Source: an uncultured Arcanobacterium sp. (GTDB lineage: Bacteria > Actinomycetota > Actinomycetes > Actinomycetales > Actinomycetaceae). From it: DNA of 64,000 nucleotides. The first letter of the stretch is position 1. Each line of letters opens with the position of its first letter. A program made the position numbers and the translations under genes. The notes beneath the pieces were generated by a model. It did no database searches. It saw only the letters and a list, made by a program, of their open reading frames with translations, and was not told the origin of the DNA. Positions 1-9,469 of this stretch are shown here, in pieces. Location of the stretch: assembly GCA_958428545.1 (NCBI GenBank), contig CAUAGM010000001.1, positions 186,001-250,000 of the forward strand, in the 5' to 3' direction.

Positions 1-137
1 TATATTCTCGTATATTCCTCCATATTTCTTTTATTTGCGTATCGGTCTACCTAATGGTATATGGGTTTTTGGTGCGCAACCATTCAACGGAAGAACACCA
101 AAAACCCAGATATCAGGGAAAGTTCCTTCAGCAGAAT

Positions 138-956
138 CTATTCAAGTAGCCAGGTAGCGGTAGCTGTGTCGTCAAAAAGATTTCCGAAATAGGAAATGCT
201 GGCTGCGTCGGTTTTAATTGGAACAATTCCGCTAACAGTGCCACTAGGTTGTAGAGTTCCACTGCCCAACGTTTCTTCGTCGAGGAGAGCGAATTCAGGG
301 CTTTCCGTATTCCCTGATGAAGAGGTTTGTTTCCAATCGAAACTGTTGTAGTCTACCGATTTAGAACCAGTATTTTTGTAACTTACAGTTACTAGTAGAT
401 ATTCGTCTCCTACCTGATCAGTTTCTTCGATTTTTGAATCTACCGATACTTGTAAACCATTCTTCAAAGTTACTGCTTCTCCAACAGCGAGTTTGCTAGT
501 GTCTTCGTTCTTATTGCTGTCGCCGGAATCCTTATCCTCATCTTTCTTAGCGTCCCCAGAATCGGCTTTTTCGCTGGTTTCGGCAATGGTAGATCCAGCG
601 TTCAGCTCTTTCGAGACTTCATCTAGAGCTTTTCCGAAGATCCATTGCGTGCAAAGAACTATTACGATGGCAATAACGTTAATGATAACGGCAGCAGTCG
701 TAAGACCTTTCCCTCCCGCTTTTCCTTTGCGTATGGAGAAAATCCCTACGATTCCAAGGATTAGACCGATAATGGCTAATATGAAAGAAATATTATTGAG
801 AATTGGAATCCAAGAACCGAGTATTGCGACAATTCCAAGAACCAAAGCCGCAATTCCTAGTCCTGATGTTTTTTGTGGAGTCGGCGCTGGCTGCATAAAC
901 TGTCCCTGGGGACTTTGAGTCTCAATTTGAGCCCCAAGAGGCTGATTTTCAGACAT
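138..956 (-). CDS. Membrane protein with DUF4190-like and DUF4352-like regions
   Basis: A 272-residue protein of unknown exact role. The first 30 residues are Gln/Pro-rich and cytoplasmic in character. Two hydrophobic segments follow (about 30-75 and 85-108), Gly/Ile/Val-rich with a short KGKAGGKG turn, as in the DUF4190 membrane domain. An Asp/Ser/Lys-rich linker (about 120-155) leads to a C-terminal extracytoplasmic domain (about 155-272) whose TVSYKNTGSKSVDYNSF stretch is typical of DUF4352 immunoglobulin-like domains. This is the usual design of small envelope proteins of Gram-positives. The ribosome binding site is weak. A G run lies about 175 bases upstream. Function is not known; family assignment is from recognised sequence character only. 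Confidence 0.75.
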   Translation of the reverse strand: MSENQPLGAQIETQSPQGQFMQPAPTPQKTSGLGIAALVLGIVAILGSWIPILNNISFILAIIGLILGIVGIFSIRKGKAGGKGLTTAAVIINVIAIVIVLCTQWIFGKALDEVSKELNAGSTIAETSEKADSGDAKKDEDKDSGDSNKNEDTSKLAVGEAVTLKNGLQVSVDSKIEETDQVGDEYLLVTVSYKNTGSKSVDYNSFDWKQTSSSGNTESPEFALLDEETLGSGTLQPSGTVSGIVPIKTDAASISYFGNLFDDTATATWLLE

Positions 957-1520
957 GATTGTTCACTTTCTATGAATGCGTGTATTAAATAAATCTGTAG
1001 AATTCTCTGGTTAATCCGAAAACTACAGATCAGTTCCTGAAATATGAGAATAATTCGGTTGTATTGCCAAAATCGGGTCAGCAACTCTCCTCATTATTTC
1101 CATTGTTCAGTGGATTTAATTCTTGTTTGTGGGGGGGGTATGTCAAGCTAATAGATGCTTGGATGTTGATAGATTCTCGCATTTTCCCCAACGATGCTAT
1201 AGCGGTCTTCTTTGTTAAATTTTCCAGTCTTGATCCAGCCTGAGTGGCGTGTTGATCGCGTTCATGTCAATTAGCTCAGCAAGGCTTGGCGTTGCGGGTT
1301 TGAACGTATGCCGTTTAGGGATTTCCAAGAGGATTAATAAATTGTTTTCTTCGTACCGTCCTACATGCTAGCCATGTAGTTGTTCGCATTTTAGTGGTGC
1401 CGATAATACAGAAAAGTCTAATGACGTGGGAAATGGTGTGGGTTTCCGCATCTCGATTAATTATATCGCAATTTATTATATCGCAATTTTCAAAATGGCT
1501 TTATCCTACCGAAAACTCGG
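957..1520. other. Gap with a G8 run and a possible decayed ORF
   Basis: No intact gene seen. An eight-base G run sits at 1131-1138. On the minus strand, 1148-1325 reads as protein-like sequence (IPKRHTFKPATPSLAELI, then a stop, then RLENLTKKTAIASLGKMRE in another frame), suggesting a frameshifted remnant of a small gene I do not recognise. A short palindrome (CTACATG-CTAGC-CATGTAG) lies near 1362-1380. Confidence 0.35.
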
Positions 1521-1593
1521 TGCCCCAGACAGGATTCGAACCTGCGACCTTTCGCTCCGGAGGCGAACGCTCTATCCCCTGAGCTACTGGGGC
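1521..1593 (-). tRNA. tRNA-Arg (anticodon CCG)
   Basis: On the minus strand the sequence folds as a full tRNA: acceptor stem GCCCCAG/CTGGGGC, D-arm GCTC...GAGC, anticodon stem TTCGC/GCGAA with loop CTCCGGA (anticodon CCG), and a T-arm containing GGTTCGAATCC. The discriminator base is A and the next bases are CCG, so the CCA end is not encoded. It is divergent from argS, the gene for its own synthetase, an association common in Actinobacteria. Confidence 0.95.
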
Positions 1594-1882
1594 TGGGCGC
1601 TTTTGATTTTAGTTGGAATTGCTCTGAGTCACAATTCCATATTCTTTTCCTAGCGTTCGGCGGTATATCTCTATAGAAAACGTCTATGCTCGCATATATT
1701 CCTAGCAATGCCTATCTGGCAATGCTTATTAAATAATATCTGCTTATGTGTACGTGCGAGCAGGCGATAATACTAAGGGTAATGCTGAAAGAAATACGCC
1801 TGTATATGTTCAAAGAAAGACGCGGCGATATTCACACCACAGCAAATAGGGTCGGCGTTCCTTTGCCCGTTAGAATGTTGGC

Positions 1883-3574
1883 ATGACGCCAGAAGAACTA
1901 TCTGAATATATCCGCACGTCGATCCGTGATCTCATACGTGACGGCAGTGTACAGCTCGATGAAACAGATCTGCCTGCTGTGAAAGTAGAGCGCCCACGCT
2001 CGCGCGAGCATGGTGATTGGGCCACCAATATCGCAATGCAGCTTGCAAAGAAAGCTGGCACAAACCCTCGAGTATTTGCGCAGGCGCTTGTGCAGCGTTT
2101 ATTGCTCTGCCCAGCTATCGATCGAGCAGATATTGCAGGTCCTGGCTTCGTGAATATTACGCTTAATGCAGCTGCTGCTGGAGAGCTGGCGCGTACGATT
2201 GTGGCGGCTGGTGAGAGTTACGGGCGAGCGGCAGGTGCGGCAGCCTCATCTCTCGGGCACGTGAACCTCGAATATGTTTCCGCCAACCCCACAGGGCCGA
2301 TTCATATCGGCGGAGCACGCTGGGCCGCAGTGGGCGATTCGCTTGCTCGTATCCTCGAAGCAAGCGGCGCAACCGTCACCCGCGAATACTATTTCAACGA
2401 TCATGGATCGCAGATCGATCATTTCAGTGCCTCGCTCTTGGCAAGCGCTTTAGGTGAAAAGACTCCGGAAAATGGTTACGGGGGCGCATATATTGCCGAG
2501 ATAGCACAGCGGGTGATGGGTGAGCACCCGGAATTTGACCCTGCACAAGCCTCGCGCGAAGATGCTCAAGAATTTTTCCGTGAGCACGGCGTCACCATGA
2601 TGTTTGGTGAAATTAAAGATGAGCTGCACGCATTCCGCTCGGATTTTGATGTGTATTTCCATGAAGATTCTCTGCACGAATCAGGCGCAGTGGCTGGAGC
2701 GATTGAAAAGCTGCGTGATATGGGCGTGATTTACGATAATGAGGGCGCAACGTGGCTGCGGTCCACAGATTTTGGTGATGATAAAGACCGCGTGATTATC
2801 AAGAGCGACGGCGAAGCTGCCTATTTTGCTGGCGATATTGCCTACTATCTCGACAAGCGCGCCCGCGGCGCAGATCACGCCATTTATATGCTCGGTGCAG
2901 ATCATCACGGCTATATCGGGCGTATGTATGCAGTGGCTCGTGCTTTTGGCGATACTGCTGGAAAAGGTGAGAATATGGAAATTCTCATCGGTCAGCTCGT
3001 CAATCTTGTGCGTGACGGGCAGCCGGTTCGCATGAGCAAACGCGCAGGCACAGTGGTTGTGCTCGGTGATCTCGTTGAGGCTGCAGGTGTAGACGCTGCA
3101 CGCTATTCTCTTGTGCGTGCCGCAATGGATACACCGCTCGAAATTGATCTCGATCTCATTTCTTCTCACACAAATGAAAACCCCGTCTATTATGTGCAGT
3201 ATGCGTATGCACGCACCTGCTCTGTGGATCGAAATGCTGCTGAGCACGGAGTGAATCGTTCGCCTGCGGGAGAGACCTTTGATCCAGCGCAGCTGAGCTC
3301 TGAGGCAGATAGTGAACTGCTCGGAGTGCTTGCTCGCTATCCGGAAATCGTCATCCAATCTGCCGAACTGCGAGAGCCTCATCGCGTTGCTCGCTACCTA
3401 GAAGAATTAGCCTCTGCCTACCACACGTGGTACGGCAAGAGTCGAGTGACGCCGCGTGGAGACGATCCCCTTGAGCCAGTTCATGAAGCGCGGCTGTGGT
3501 TGAATGATGCTGCAGGGCAAGTGATTGCAAACGGTCTCGGTTTGCTCGGAGTGAGTGCTCCGGAGAAAATGTAG
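1883..3574 (+). CDS. argS: Arginyl-tRNA synthetase
   Basis: Class I aminoacyl-tRNA synthetase that charges tRNA-Arg in the cytoplasm. It has the N-terminal Arg-tRNA recognition domain (about 5-95), the HIGH-type signature as HIGG at residues 141-144 after SANPTGP, and a KMSKS-type loop as RMSKRAG around residue 384. The C-terminal all-helical DALR anticodon-binding domain covers about 445-563. The length of 563 residues is normal. It sits divergently beside tRNA-Arg(CCG). A 9-base inverted repeat follows the stop codon. lysA often follows argS in Actinobacteria; here aspA lies between them. Confidence 0.96.
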   Translation: MTPEELSEYIRTSIRDLIRDGSVQLDETDLPAVKVERPRSREHGDWATNIAMQLAKKAGTNPRVFAQALVQRLLLCPAIDRADIAGPGFVNITLNAAAAGELARTIVAAGESYGRAAGAAASSLGHVNLEYVSANPTGPIHIGGARWAAVGDSLARILEASGATVTREYYFNDHGSQIDHFSASLLASALGEKTPENGYGGAYIAEIAQRVMGEHPEFDPAQASREDAQEFFREHGVTMMFGEIKDELHAFRSDFDVYFHEDSLHESGAVAGAIEKLRDMGVIYDNEGATWLRSTDFGDDKDRVIIKSDGEAAYFAGDIAYYLDKRARGADHAIYMLGADHHGYIGRMYAVARAFGDTAGKGENMEILIGQLVNLVRDGQPVRMSKRAGTVVVLGDLVEAAGVDAARYSLVRAAMDTPLEIDLDLISSHTNENPVYYVQYAYARTCSVDRNAAEHGVNRSPAGETFDPAQLSSEADSELLGVLARYPEIVIQSAELREPHRVARYLEELASAYHTWYGKSRVTPRGDDPLEPVHEARLWLNDAAGQVIANGLGLLGVSAPEKM

Positions 3575-3582
3575 CGAATAGG

Positions 3583-3616
3583 TGGCTGAGCTGGAGTGAG
3601 CATTTTGGCTCAGCCA
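3583..3616 (+). terminator. Hairpin after argS
   Basis: Perfect 9-bp stem TGGCTGAGC/GCTCAGCCA starting 8 bases after the argS stop, with only a short ATTT behind it. A weak intrinsic terminator or attenuating hairpin between argS and aspA. Confidence 0.5.
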
Positions 3617-3787
3617 ATTTGCTGCTTCCGAGATCTTTTGTGCTCAGAGAGATATTTTCGATATAGCGATGTAGTATCGGATTAATAGGAGACTGTGCGT
3701 TTAGGTGTGCACATCTTATATGTGTGCGCAGAGCCTGCAAGGATGCGGCTAGGCACATATCTAGGCGCATATCGAGAAAGTTTTGCG

Positions 3788-5230
3788 ATGGTTGATCGAA
3801 TCGAAGAAGATCTGCTCGGTAAGAAAGCTGTGCCGGCACACGCTTACTACGGAGTGCACACAGTTCGCGCAATGGAAAATTTTCATATCTCAGGGAAACT
3901 CGTGCGCGATATTCCTGCATTTGTGCGCGCCATGGTTCAGGTGAAAAAAGCTGTTGCGCTCGCGAATGAAGAGCTGCACGTGCTTCCTCATGATATAGCA
4001 CAGGCGATTGTGGCTGGTTGCGATGAGCTGCTCGTCAAAGGGCGCTGCATGGATCAATTCCCAGTAGACGTTTTTCAGGGCGGTGCAGGCACCTCAGTGA
4101 ATATGAACACCAATGAGGTGGTGGCAAACTTGGCGCTTGAGCTGCTTGGATATGAAAAAGGGCGCTACGACGTCATTCATCCAAACGATCACGTAAATAA
4201 GAGCCAGAGCACCAACGATGCCTATCCAACGGGTTTTCGCGTTGCCGTCTATGCAATGTTGCTCGAAGTTGAGCGTGCTGTGCGTGATTTAGCTGCTGCT
4301 CTTGCCGAGAAAGCTGAAGAGTTTAAGGATATTCTCAAAATGGGGCGCACACAGCTTCAAGATGCTGTGCCGATGTCGCTCGGGCAGGAGTTTGCTGGGT
4401 TTAGTGTGAATATCGCGGAAGAGCTTGTGCGTTTGGAGACTGCTGGCAATTTACTTCTCGAAGTGAATCTTGGAGCCACAGCAATTGGCACAGGTCTTAA
4501 TACGCCCGAAGGGTATCCAAGCTTGGCTGCTCAAAAGCTAGCTGAGGTGACGGGTTTTCCTACTGTTTCTGCGGCTAATCTTCTGGAGGCCACAAGTGAC
4601 AACGGCGCATATATTGCCGTGCATTCCTCGCTCAAGCGGCTTGCTGTGAAACTTTCTAAGATGTGTGACGATTTGCGCTTGCTTTCTTCAGGGCCGCGAG
4701 CAGGCTTGAAAGAAATTAACCTTCCAGAAATGCAGGCGGGATCGTCAATTATGCCGGCAAAAGTAAATCCCGTGATCCCAGAGGTTGTGAATCAAGTGTG
4801 TTTCAAGGTGATGGGTAACGACGTGGCGGTGTGCCATGCGGCAAGTGCCGGGCAGCTGCAGTTGAACGTCATGGAGCCAGCGCTGGCACAGTGCATGTTT
4901 GAGAGTCTGCAGCTACTCACTAACGCGATGGATACTTTGCGTGAAAAGTGCGTGAGGGGAATTACCGCAAACCCAGAGGTTTGCCGCAGCTACGTGCTTA
5001 ATTCGATCGGAATCGTCACCTATCTCAATGAAATTATCGGGCATCACAATGGCGATCTTGTTGGAAAAGAAGCTGCTCGTACAGGGAAATCTGTGAAAGA
5101 AGTAGTTGTGGAGATGGGGCTGATGAGCGCTGAAGAACTTGACAGCGTGCTCACGGTTGAGGCTTTTATGCATCCCACGTACAAGGGAAAGATTTATTCT
5201 GACGAAGATAAGGGCTTGCCGCAGAAGTAG
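3788..5230 (+). CDS. aspA: Aspartate ammonia-lyase (aspartase)
   Basis: Reversibly deaminates L-aspartate to fumarate and ammonia in the cytoplasm. It belongs to the fumarase/aspartase superfamily: the protein begins in register with E. coli AspA (RIEEDLLGKKAVPAHAYYG), carries the substrate motif KSQSTNDAYP, and has the superfamily signature GSSIMPAKVNP near residues 318-328. The 480-residue length is close to the usual 470-480. The reading frame is open for 31 more codons upstream, to a GTG at 3695 behind AGGAG with only 3 bases of spacing, but the family start fits ATG 3788. Argininosuccinate lyase and fumarase are excluded by the N-terminal RIEEDLLG pattern. Its place between argS and lysA is not the usual actinobacterial order. 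Confidence 0.92.
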   Translation: MVDRIEEDLLGKKAVPAHAYYGVHTVRAMENFHISGKLVRDIPAFVRAMVQVKKAVALANEELHVLPHDIAQAIVAGCDELLVKGRCMDQFPVDVFQGGAGTSVNMNTNEVVANLALELLGYEKGRYDVIHPNDHVNKSQSTNDAYPTGFRVAVYAMLLEVERAVRDLAAALAEKAEEFKDILKMGRTQLQDAVPMSLGQEFAGFSVNIAEELVRLETAGNLLLEVNLGATAIGTGLNTPEGYPSLAAQKLAEVTGFPTVSAANLLEATSDNGAYIAVHSSLKRLAVKLSKMCDDLRLLSSGPRAGLKEINLPEMQAGSSIMPAKVNPVIPEVVNQVCFKVMGNDVAVCHAASAGQLQLNVMEPALAQCMFESLQLLTNAMDTLREKCVRGITANPEVCRSYVLNSIGIVTYLNEIIGHHNGDLVGKEAARTGKSVKEVVVEMGLMSAEELDSVLTVEAFMHPTYKGKIYSDEDKGLPQK

Positions 5231-5339
5231 AGTTTTCTTTCGATACGAAAATTTTTTGTGAGGGGGAGTTTCGTAAGAGAATTTTCTTGATTGGTGGTTT
5301 TCCTTGATAATAAGCACAAGAGAAGCGAAAGAGGTGTTT

Positions 5340-6728
5340 ATGGATCACGTGCCCCCGTCACCCTTTGAACAGATTCCAGCTCCTGAACCTGAGCAGGCGG
5401 ATGTTGGCGGAATCTGGAGCCGTCACACAATGCGAAATACGTGTGGAGAGCTGGAAATTGCTGGCGTACCCGTCTCGAAGCTTGCGGCAGATTATGGCAC
5501 GCCCCTCTTCGTGCTCGATACTGCAGATGCTCGCAGGCGTGCATGTGTGTGGAAGCACGCATTAGATGCGGCGTTTGAGCAGCTCAACGGAGCAGACGTC
5601 TACTATGCGGGCAAAGCATTTCTCTGTAAGCAATTTGCTAGGTGGATGGTGGAAGAGGGGCTTCATATCGATACTGCTTCCTACGGAGAATTAGCTACCG
5701 CCCTTTTGGCAGGTGTGTCTGGGAGTGCATGTGGGCTTCACGGCAATAATAAAAGCCGTGAAGAAATCGAGTATGCTCTCGAATGCGGCGTAGCGCATAT
5801 CGTCATTGATTCTCTCGATGAGCTTTCGTTCGTTGAAAAAATAGCGGCAGAGAGAGGAGAGGTGGCTCCCATTTATCTGCGTTTGACGACTGGCGTCCAT
5901 GCCGGTGGGCATCAATTTATTGCCACAGCGCATGAAGATCAGAAGTTCGGGCTTTCTATTGCCACGGGCGTCTCCCGCGAAGCAATTCTTCAAGCGGCGC
6001 AGGCAGATCATCTGAAGTTAATCGGGCTGCATTCGCATATCGGCTCTCAGATTGCTGCTGTTGATGGTTTCGTAGCAGCTGCTCGCCTAGTGTTGGCAGA
6101 GCGTGCATGGGCAGCTCAGTGCGGCATTTCTATTGACGAGATTGATCTCGGTGGAGGATATGGGGTGCGCTATACGAGCGCAGACCCCGAGCCGCCGCTT
6201 CCGCAAGATTTTGCTTCCGCATTGGCGGGCGTCGTCACCGCTCATATTGAAGAGACGGGGCTTTCTGCGCCGCGCATCTCCGTAGAGCCTGGAAGGTCAA
6301 TTGTTGCTCCCGCAATGACGATGCTTTACAGCGTCGGCACAGTGAAAAATGTTGCGATTGATTCTGGGCAGCGCCAGTACGTGGCAGTTGACGGGGGAAT
6401 GAGCGATAACATTCGCCCGGCTCTCTACGGTGCCGACTATACGGCGGCTCTCGCTAATCGGCGCTCTGATGCTGAATATGTGCGCACGCGCGTGGTGGGC
6501 AAACATTGCGAATCAGGAGATATTGTGGTGCGCGATGTTTCTTTTCCTGCCGATGTGCGCCGCGGCGATCTTTTGGCGGTGCCTGCTGTGGGGGCGTATG
6601 GATACGCAATGACGAGTAACTACAATATGCTTACGAAACCAGCCGTTGTGGCTGTTGAGCAGGGAGAAGTGACGCCTTTGCTGCGGCGGCAGACTGTGCA
6701 TGATCTACTTGCTTACGATGTAGGCTGA
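5340..6728 (+). CDS. lysA: Diaminopimelate decarboxylase
   Basis: PLP enzyme that decarboxylates meso-diaminopimelate to L-lysine, the last step of lysine synthesis. It is a fold-type III alanine-racemase-like barrel. The PLP lysine is in YYAGKAF (K92), the glycine-rich phosphate loop is GGGYGV, and the EPGRS motif and the C-terminal CESGD/ VGAYGYAMTSNYN motifs of the family are all present. Start ATG 5340 is preferred over an upstream TTG at 5304 because GAAAGAGG lies 5 bases before it; this gives 462 residues. A hairpin and the convergent ybaK-like gene follow. Confidence 0.94.
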   Translation: MDHVPPSPFEQIPAPEPEQADVGGIWSRHTMRNTCGELEIAGVPVSKLAADYGTPLFVLDTADARRRACVWKHALDAAFEQLNGADVYYAGKAFLCKQFARWMVEEGLHIDTASYGELATALLAGVSGSACGLHGNNKSREEIEYALECGVAHIVIDSLDELSFVEKIAAERGEVAPIYLRLTTGVHAGGHQFIATAHEDQKFGLSIATGVSREAILQAAQADHLKLIGLHSHIGSQIAAVDGFVAAARLVLAERAWAAQCGISIDEIDLGGGYGVRYTSADPEPPLPQDFASALAGVVTAHIEETGLSAPRISVEPGRSIVAPAMTMLYSVGTVKNVAIDSGQRQYVAVDGGMSDNIRPALYGADYTAALANRRSDAEYVRTRVVGKHCESGDIVVRDVSFPADVRRGDLLAVPAVGAYGYAMTSNYNMLTKPAVVAVEQGEVTPLLRRQTVHDLLAYDVG

Positions 6729-6747
6729 TGGTGTTTGAGATTGTTCT

Positions 6748-6754
6748 GGGGGGG
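6748..6754 (+). repeat. G7 run after lysA
   Basis: Seven consecutive G residues just downstream of the lysA stop. One of seven runs of seven or more G in the window; all read G on the plus strand and lie between genes. Confidence 0.9.
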
Positions 6755-6860
6755 CGTTTACTGAGCTAAAGATTTCGGCTGTTGTAGGTCGTGACTGAGC
6801 TGGGGAATGTACCTGTGCCAGATGCTTAAGCTGATCTATATGTTCGAGCTGAGTGAGAGG

Positions 6861-6888
6861 CTATAGCTGGAGATATTTTAAGCTATAG
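6861..6888. terminator. Hairpin between convergent lysA and ybaK-like gene
   Basis: Eight-base inverted repeat CTATAGCT/AGCTATAG with a 12-base loop, in the gap where two convergent transcripts meet. No good T run on either side, so a terminator role is inferred from position. Confidence 0.4.
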
Positions 6889-6895
6889 TCACTGT

Positions 6896-7411
6896 CTATC
6901 GTCGCGTAACGATTGGCGCAAATATGGCTGAAATAAGCGAGGCAAGAGTGTGCGGAGCAATGCGCACAGAGAGTGAGCGTTTGCCGCCTGAAACTATGAT
7001 AGTTTCAAGAGTTTCTGCTTCGGCGTCAATCACGGTTGGAAAAAGTTTGCGCTGGCCAAGCGGCGAGATTCCACCTCGAATATATCCTGTGAGTTTTTCT
7101 GCTTTATCTGGATCCATCATGTGTGCGTGCTTAGCTCTGCAGGCTTTGGCAAGGGATTTAAGATTAAGCTGATGGGAAGCCGGTACGATGGCGACAGTGG
7201 GAGCGCCATCAACCTCTGCAAGGAGAGTCTTGAAAACTGTATTCGGATCGAGACCGAGCACGGCAACTGTATCGAGCGCGAAACCGTGTTCCATCACCTC
7301 TGAATGCTCGTATTCAATCAGCTCGTAGTCTATATCTGCCTCTTGAAGCACTTTCAAAGCTGGCGTTGCAGAGCTTGCTGATTTACTTTTCTTTCCCACT
7401 CTTTTAATCAT
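6896..7411 (-). CDS. ybaK: YbaK/EbsC-type aminoacyl-tRNA deacylase
   Basis: Member of the YbaK/ProX editing family, which hydrolyses mischarged Cys-tRNA(Pro) or related products after release from the synthetase. Family features seen: TPALKVLQEADIDYELIEYEH at the N terminus in outline, the VFKTLLAEVDG strand with the conserved Lys, PASHQLNLKSLAKA, and GYIRGGISPLGQRK, the signature that binds the CCA end. At 171 residues it is of normal length with a short basic N-terminal tail. Exact tRNA specificity cannot be told from sequence. Convergent with lysA. Confidence 0.9.
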   Translation of the reverse strand: MIKRVGKKSKSASSATPALKVLQEADIDYELIEYEHSEVMEHGFALDTVAVLGLDPNTVFKTLLAEVDGAPTVAIVPASHQLNLKSLAKACRAKHAHMMDPDKAEKLTGYIRGGISPLGQRKLFPTVIDAEAETLETIIVSGGKRSLSVRIAPHTLASLISAIFAPIVTRR

Positions 7412-7892
7412 AGCGATTCGTCACAGCATTTTCTGCGCCAAGGAGCCTGCGGGAGCCTTATTAAAAGAGGTGAGGGTTTGTGCGTTCGTGCGGCTAAATC
7501 TAGAAGAAGTGAGAGTTTATTCGCTCGCGCGGCTAAACCTAAACTAAATATGGTGCTATGTAAGCAGAGAAAATAGGAGCGTTCTTTTAAGAGCTTTTCT
7601 GGCGAGTGTGGGCGGATGGGGAGTCTTTTTGCGGATCCGCGGCGTTGGGCGTGTTGTAATCTCGTGAATTGATGAGGAGGGTGCGTGCGGAGCTGCGCAT
7701 AAGGGCTGCGTGTATGGGTCTGCGTATGCGGGCTGTGCGTGCGAATTGTATATGAGTTGTGTATGAGCTGGCATGGAGATAGTGCATAAGCTGCACATGG
7801 AGAAGCGCATGAGGATAGTGTGTGAAAATAATGTGTGAGTAGGGGCAGAAGCTGGCGCTTCAAAATCAAGCGATAAAAGCAGGTGGGGTGAG
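7412..7892. other. Gap between ybaK-like gene and gluQ with degenerate repeats
   Basis: No gene is supported. A 36-base segment at 7466-7501 is repeated imperfectly at 7505-7540 (both contain GTGAG-G/A-GTTT and CGCGG/TGCGG followed by CTAAA). From about 7680 to 7850 the sequence is rich in degenerate GTGTATGAG/GCGCATGAG-like words. The start region of gluQ with its AGGTGGGG binding site closes the gap. Confidence 0.4.
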
Positions 7893-9038
7893 ATGCTAAC
7901 TGAAGAGAAAATAATGTACCGCAGGGAATTAAAGAGTGATAAAGGCTCAGAGTGCTGTGAGGTAGTTGGGCGTTATGCGCCGTCACCCTCTGGTGATCTG
8001 CATCTGGGGAATTTACGCACAGCGCTTCTTGCGTGGGCGTATGCCCGATCGGCAGGCGGGCGTTTTTTGCTGCGAATTGAAGATTTAGATGAGCGCTCAC
8101 GCCCGTATTTTGAGGCAAGCCAGCTGCGTGATTTAGAATCGCTCGGAATTGATTGGGATAGTACACCTGTTCGCCAGTCGGAACGGCTTGATTTGTATCG
8201 TGCGCGCATGGAGGAGCTGCAGAGCTCGGGTTTTCTCTACGAATGCTACTGTACGCGCCGAGAATTGGCAGATGTTGCAAGCGCTCCGCACGGCGCTCCT
8301 GGGAGCTATTCGGGGGTATGCAGAAATCTGAGTGAGGATATGAGGGCGGCTGGGCGTGCGAAAGTTGCGGAGCTTCGGCGTGCTCCTGCTTTGCGGCTGG
8401 GCGTAGGATTCGATACTTCAGATGTAAATTCTTTGTGTGCTTGCAGCATTCCGTCACATTCTAGTGTTGGCAAAGCTCTCATGTATAAAGACGGCAGCAA
8501 TTTTTATTCCGTATTCGATGCGAATTACGGTGAGTGCTGCGCACAGGTGGATGATTTCGTTATTCGTCGAGGTGACGGCATTTTTTCCTACAATTTCGTC
8601 TCTGTAATTGACGACGGCGAAACTGGCGTGAATCAGATTGTGCGCGGCAGTGATTTGCTTTCCTCAGCGCCTCGGCAAGCCTATCTGCAGAGGATTATGG
8701 GCTATTCACTCCCAGAATATCGCCACGTACCGCTTGTGCTCAATGCGCAAGGGCAACGTTTAGCAAAGCGTGACGGTGCCGTCACGCTTGAGCAGCTCGC
8801 TCAATGCGGGTGGAGTGCTGGAGACGTGTGTGAACTGATTGTACGCTCGCTTGGTTATTCGAGCACAGATGTGCACTGCGCGGAAGAATTTCTTGAGGTG
8901 TTTGATCCGAATCGGTTGAGCTGGAGTGATGAGGTTGTGAATCTGGGTAGTGGGTTGAGTGCGTGCGGTGACGATCTGCGTGCGCCGTGGATAGTTGATG
9001 TGAATCGTCTTGCCGCTGGACCGCAAGAAATGCTTTGA
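7893..9038 (+). CDS. gluQ: Glutamyl-Q tRNA(Asp) synthetase
   Basis: GluRS paralogue lacking the anticodon-binding domain; it attaches glutamate to queuosine of tRNA-Asp. The N terminus has GRYAPSPSGDLHLGN, with the HIGH-like HLGN at residue 37, then LLRIEDLD. The Zn-binding cysteines are in the YECYC region and a later YSGVCR. The KMSKS-like loop is RLAKRDG around K292. At 381 residues it is longer than many homologues (about 300) but clearly shorter than GluRS. The start ATG 7893 follows AGGTGGGG. A long antisense open frame overlaps its first part but has no family resemblance. Confidence 0.92.
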   Translation: MLTEEKIMYRRELKSDKGSECCEVVGRYAPSPSGDLHLGNLRTALLAWAYARSAGGRFLLRIEDLDERSRPYFEASQLRDLESLGIDWDSTPVRQSERLDLYRARMEELQSSGFLYECYCTRRELADVASAPHGAPGSYSGVCRNLSEDMRAAGRAKVAELRRAPALRLGVGFDTSDVNSLCACSIPSHSSVGKALMYKDGSNFYSVFDANYGECCAQVDDFVIRRGDGIFSYNFVSVIDDGETGVNQIVRGSDLLSSAPRQAYLQRIMGYSLPEYRHVPLVLNAQGQRLAKRDGAVTLEQLAQCGWSAGDVCELIVRSLGYSSTDVHCAEEFLEVFDPNRLSWSDEVVNLGSGLSACGDDLRAPWIVDVNRLAAGPQEML

Positions 9039-9469
9039 ATAGCTGGCGTGGCATACGCGAAATTGAAGATGCGTCGCCATGAAAACTGATATGTAGCGCC
9101 AATGCTTATCTTGCTGTTCATTTCCAAGAGCAGAAAGAGTAGGGAGGGGGGGGGAAGCTTGCCGCTAGGTTGTGCGTAGTCCTCGGCTGTTTTGGTGGCG
9201 TCAGGGGTGGCAGCTTGGAAGCTTGCCGCTGATATATGGGGATATATAGGGATATGCAGAGATTTATGCGAGTTCACTTATGCTCGTGCATGAGCAGAAA
9301 ATCTTGTTTTCGCAGAGGATTGTGTTGCTGTGCATAGTATATAGTTTTTAGCAGATTTTCGCGGTTTTAAATGATATGTAACACGTTCAAAGTTGCGTGG
9401 AATAGACTCAACTTTATCTGCGTTGCTATAACTGAACTTAGAAGTTTTATCGAAGCTATGGAGGTAGCG
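9039..9469. other. Gap upstream of clpB with G9 run and direct repeats
   Basis: No gene seen. It holds a nine-base G run (9146-9154), two copies of GGAAGCTTGCCGCT (near 9152 and 9219), and the HAIR-like inverted repeat listed separately at 9389-9415. An open frame extends 33 codons upstream of clpB but is not expected to be translated. Confidence 0.5.
9389..9415 (+). promoter_or_regulatory. HAIR-like HspR operator before clpB
   Basis: Inverted repeat AAAGTTGCGT-N7-ACTCAACTTT, 10-bp arms with one mismatch. The inner part GTTGCGT-N7-ACTCAAC matches the HspR-associated inverted repeat (CTTGAGT-N7-ACTCAAG) in spacing and in most bases. It lies 54 bases before the clpB start. clpB is a known HspR target in Streptomyces and mycobacteria, which supports the call; HspR itself is not in the window. 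Confidence 0.75.

Noticed and set aside
1394..1708. Short open frames across the tRNA-Arg gene
   Set aside because: They run through a perfect tRNA on the other strand; chance frames.
7408..8457. 349-codon minus-strand open frame over the gluQ start
   Set aside because: His/Ser/Pro-rich shadow of gluQ and its upstream repeats; no ribosome binding site or domain.
9371..9469. N-terminal extension of ClpB
   Set aside because: The ATG at 9470 has GGAGG at ideal spacing and the conserved start; the upstream codons overlap the HAIR-like element.
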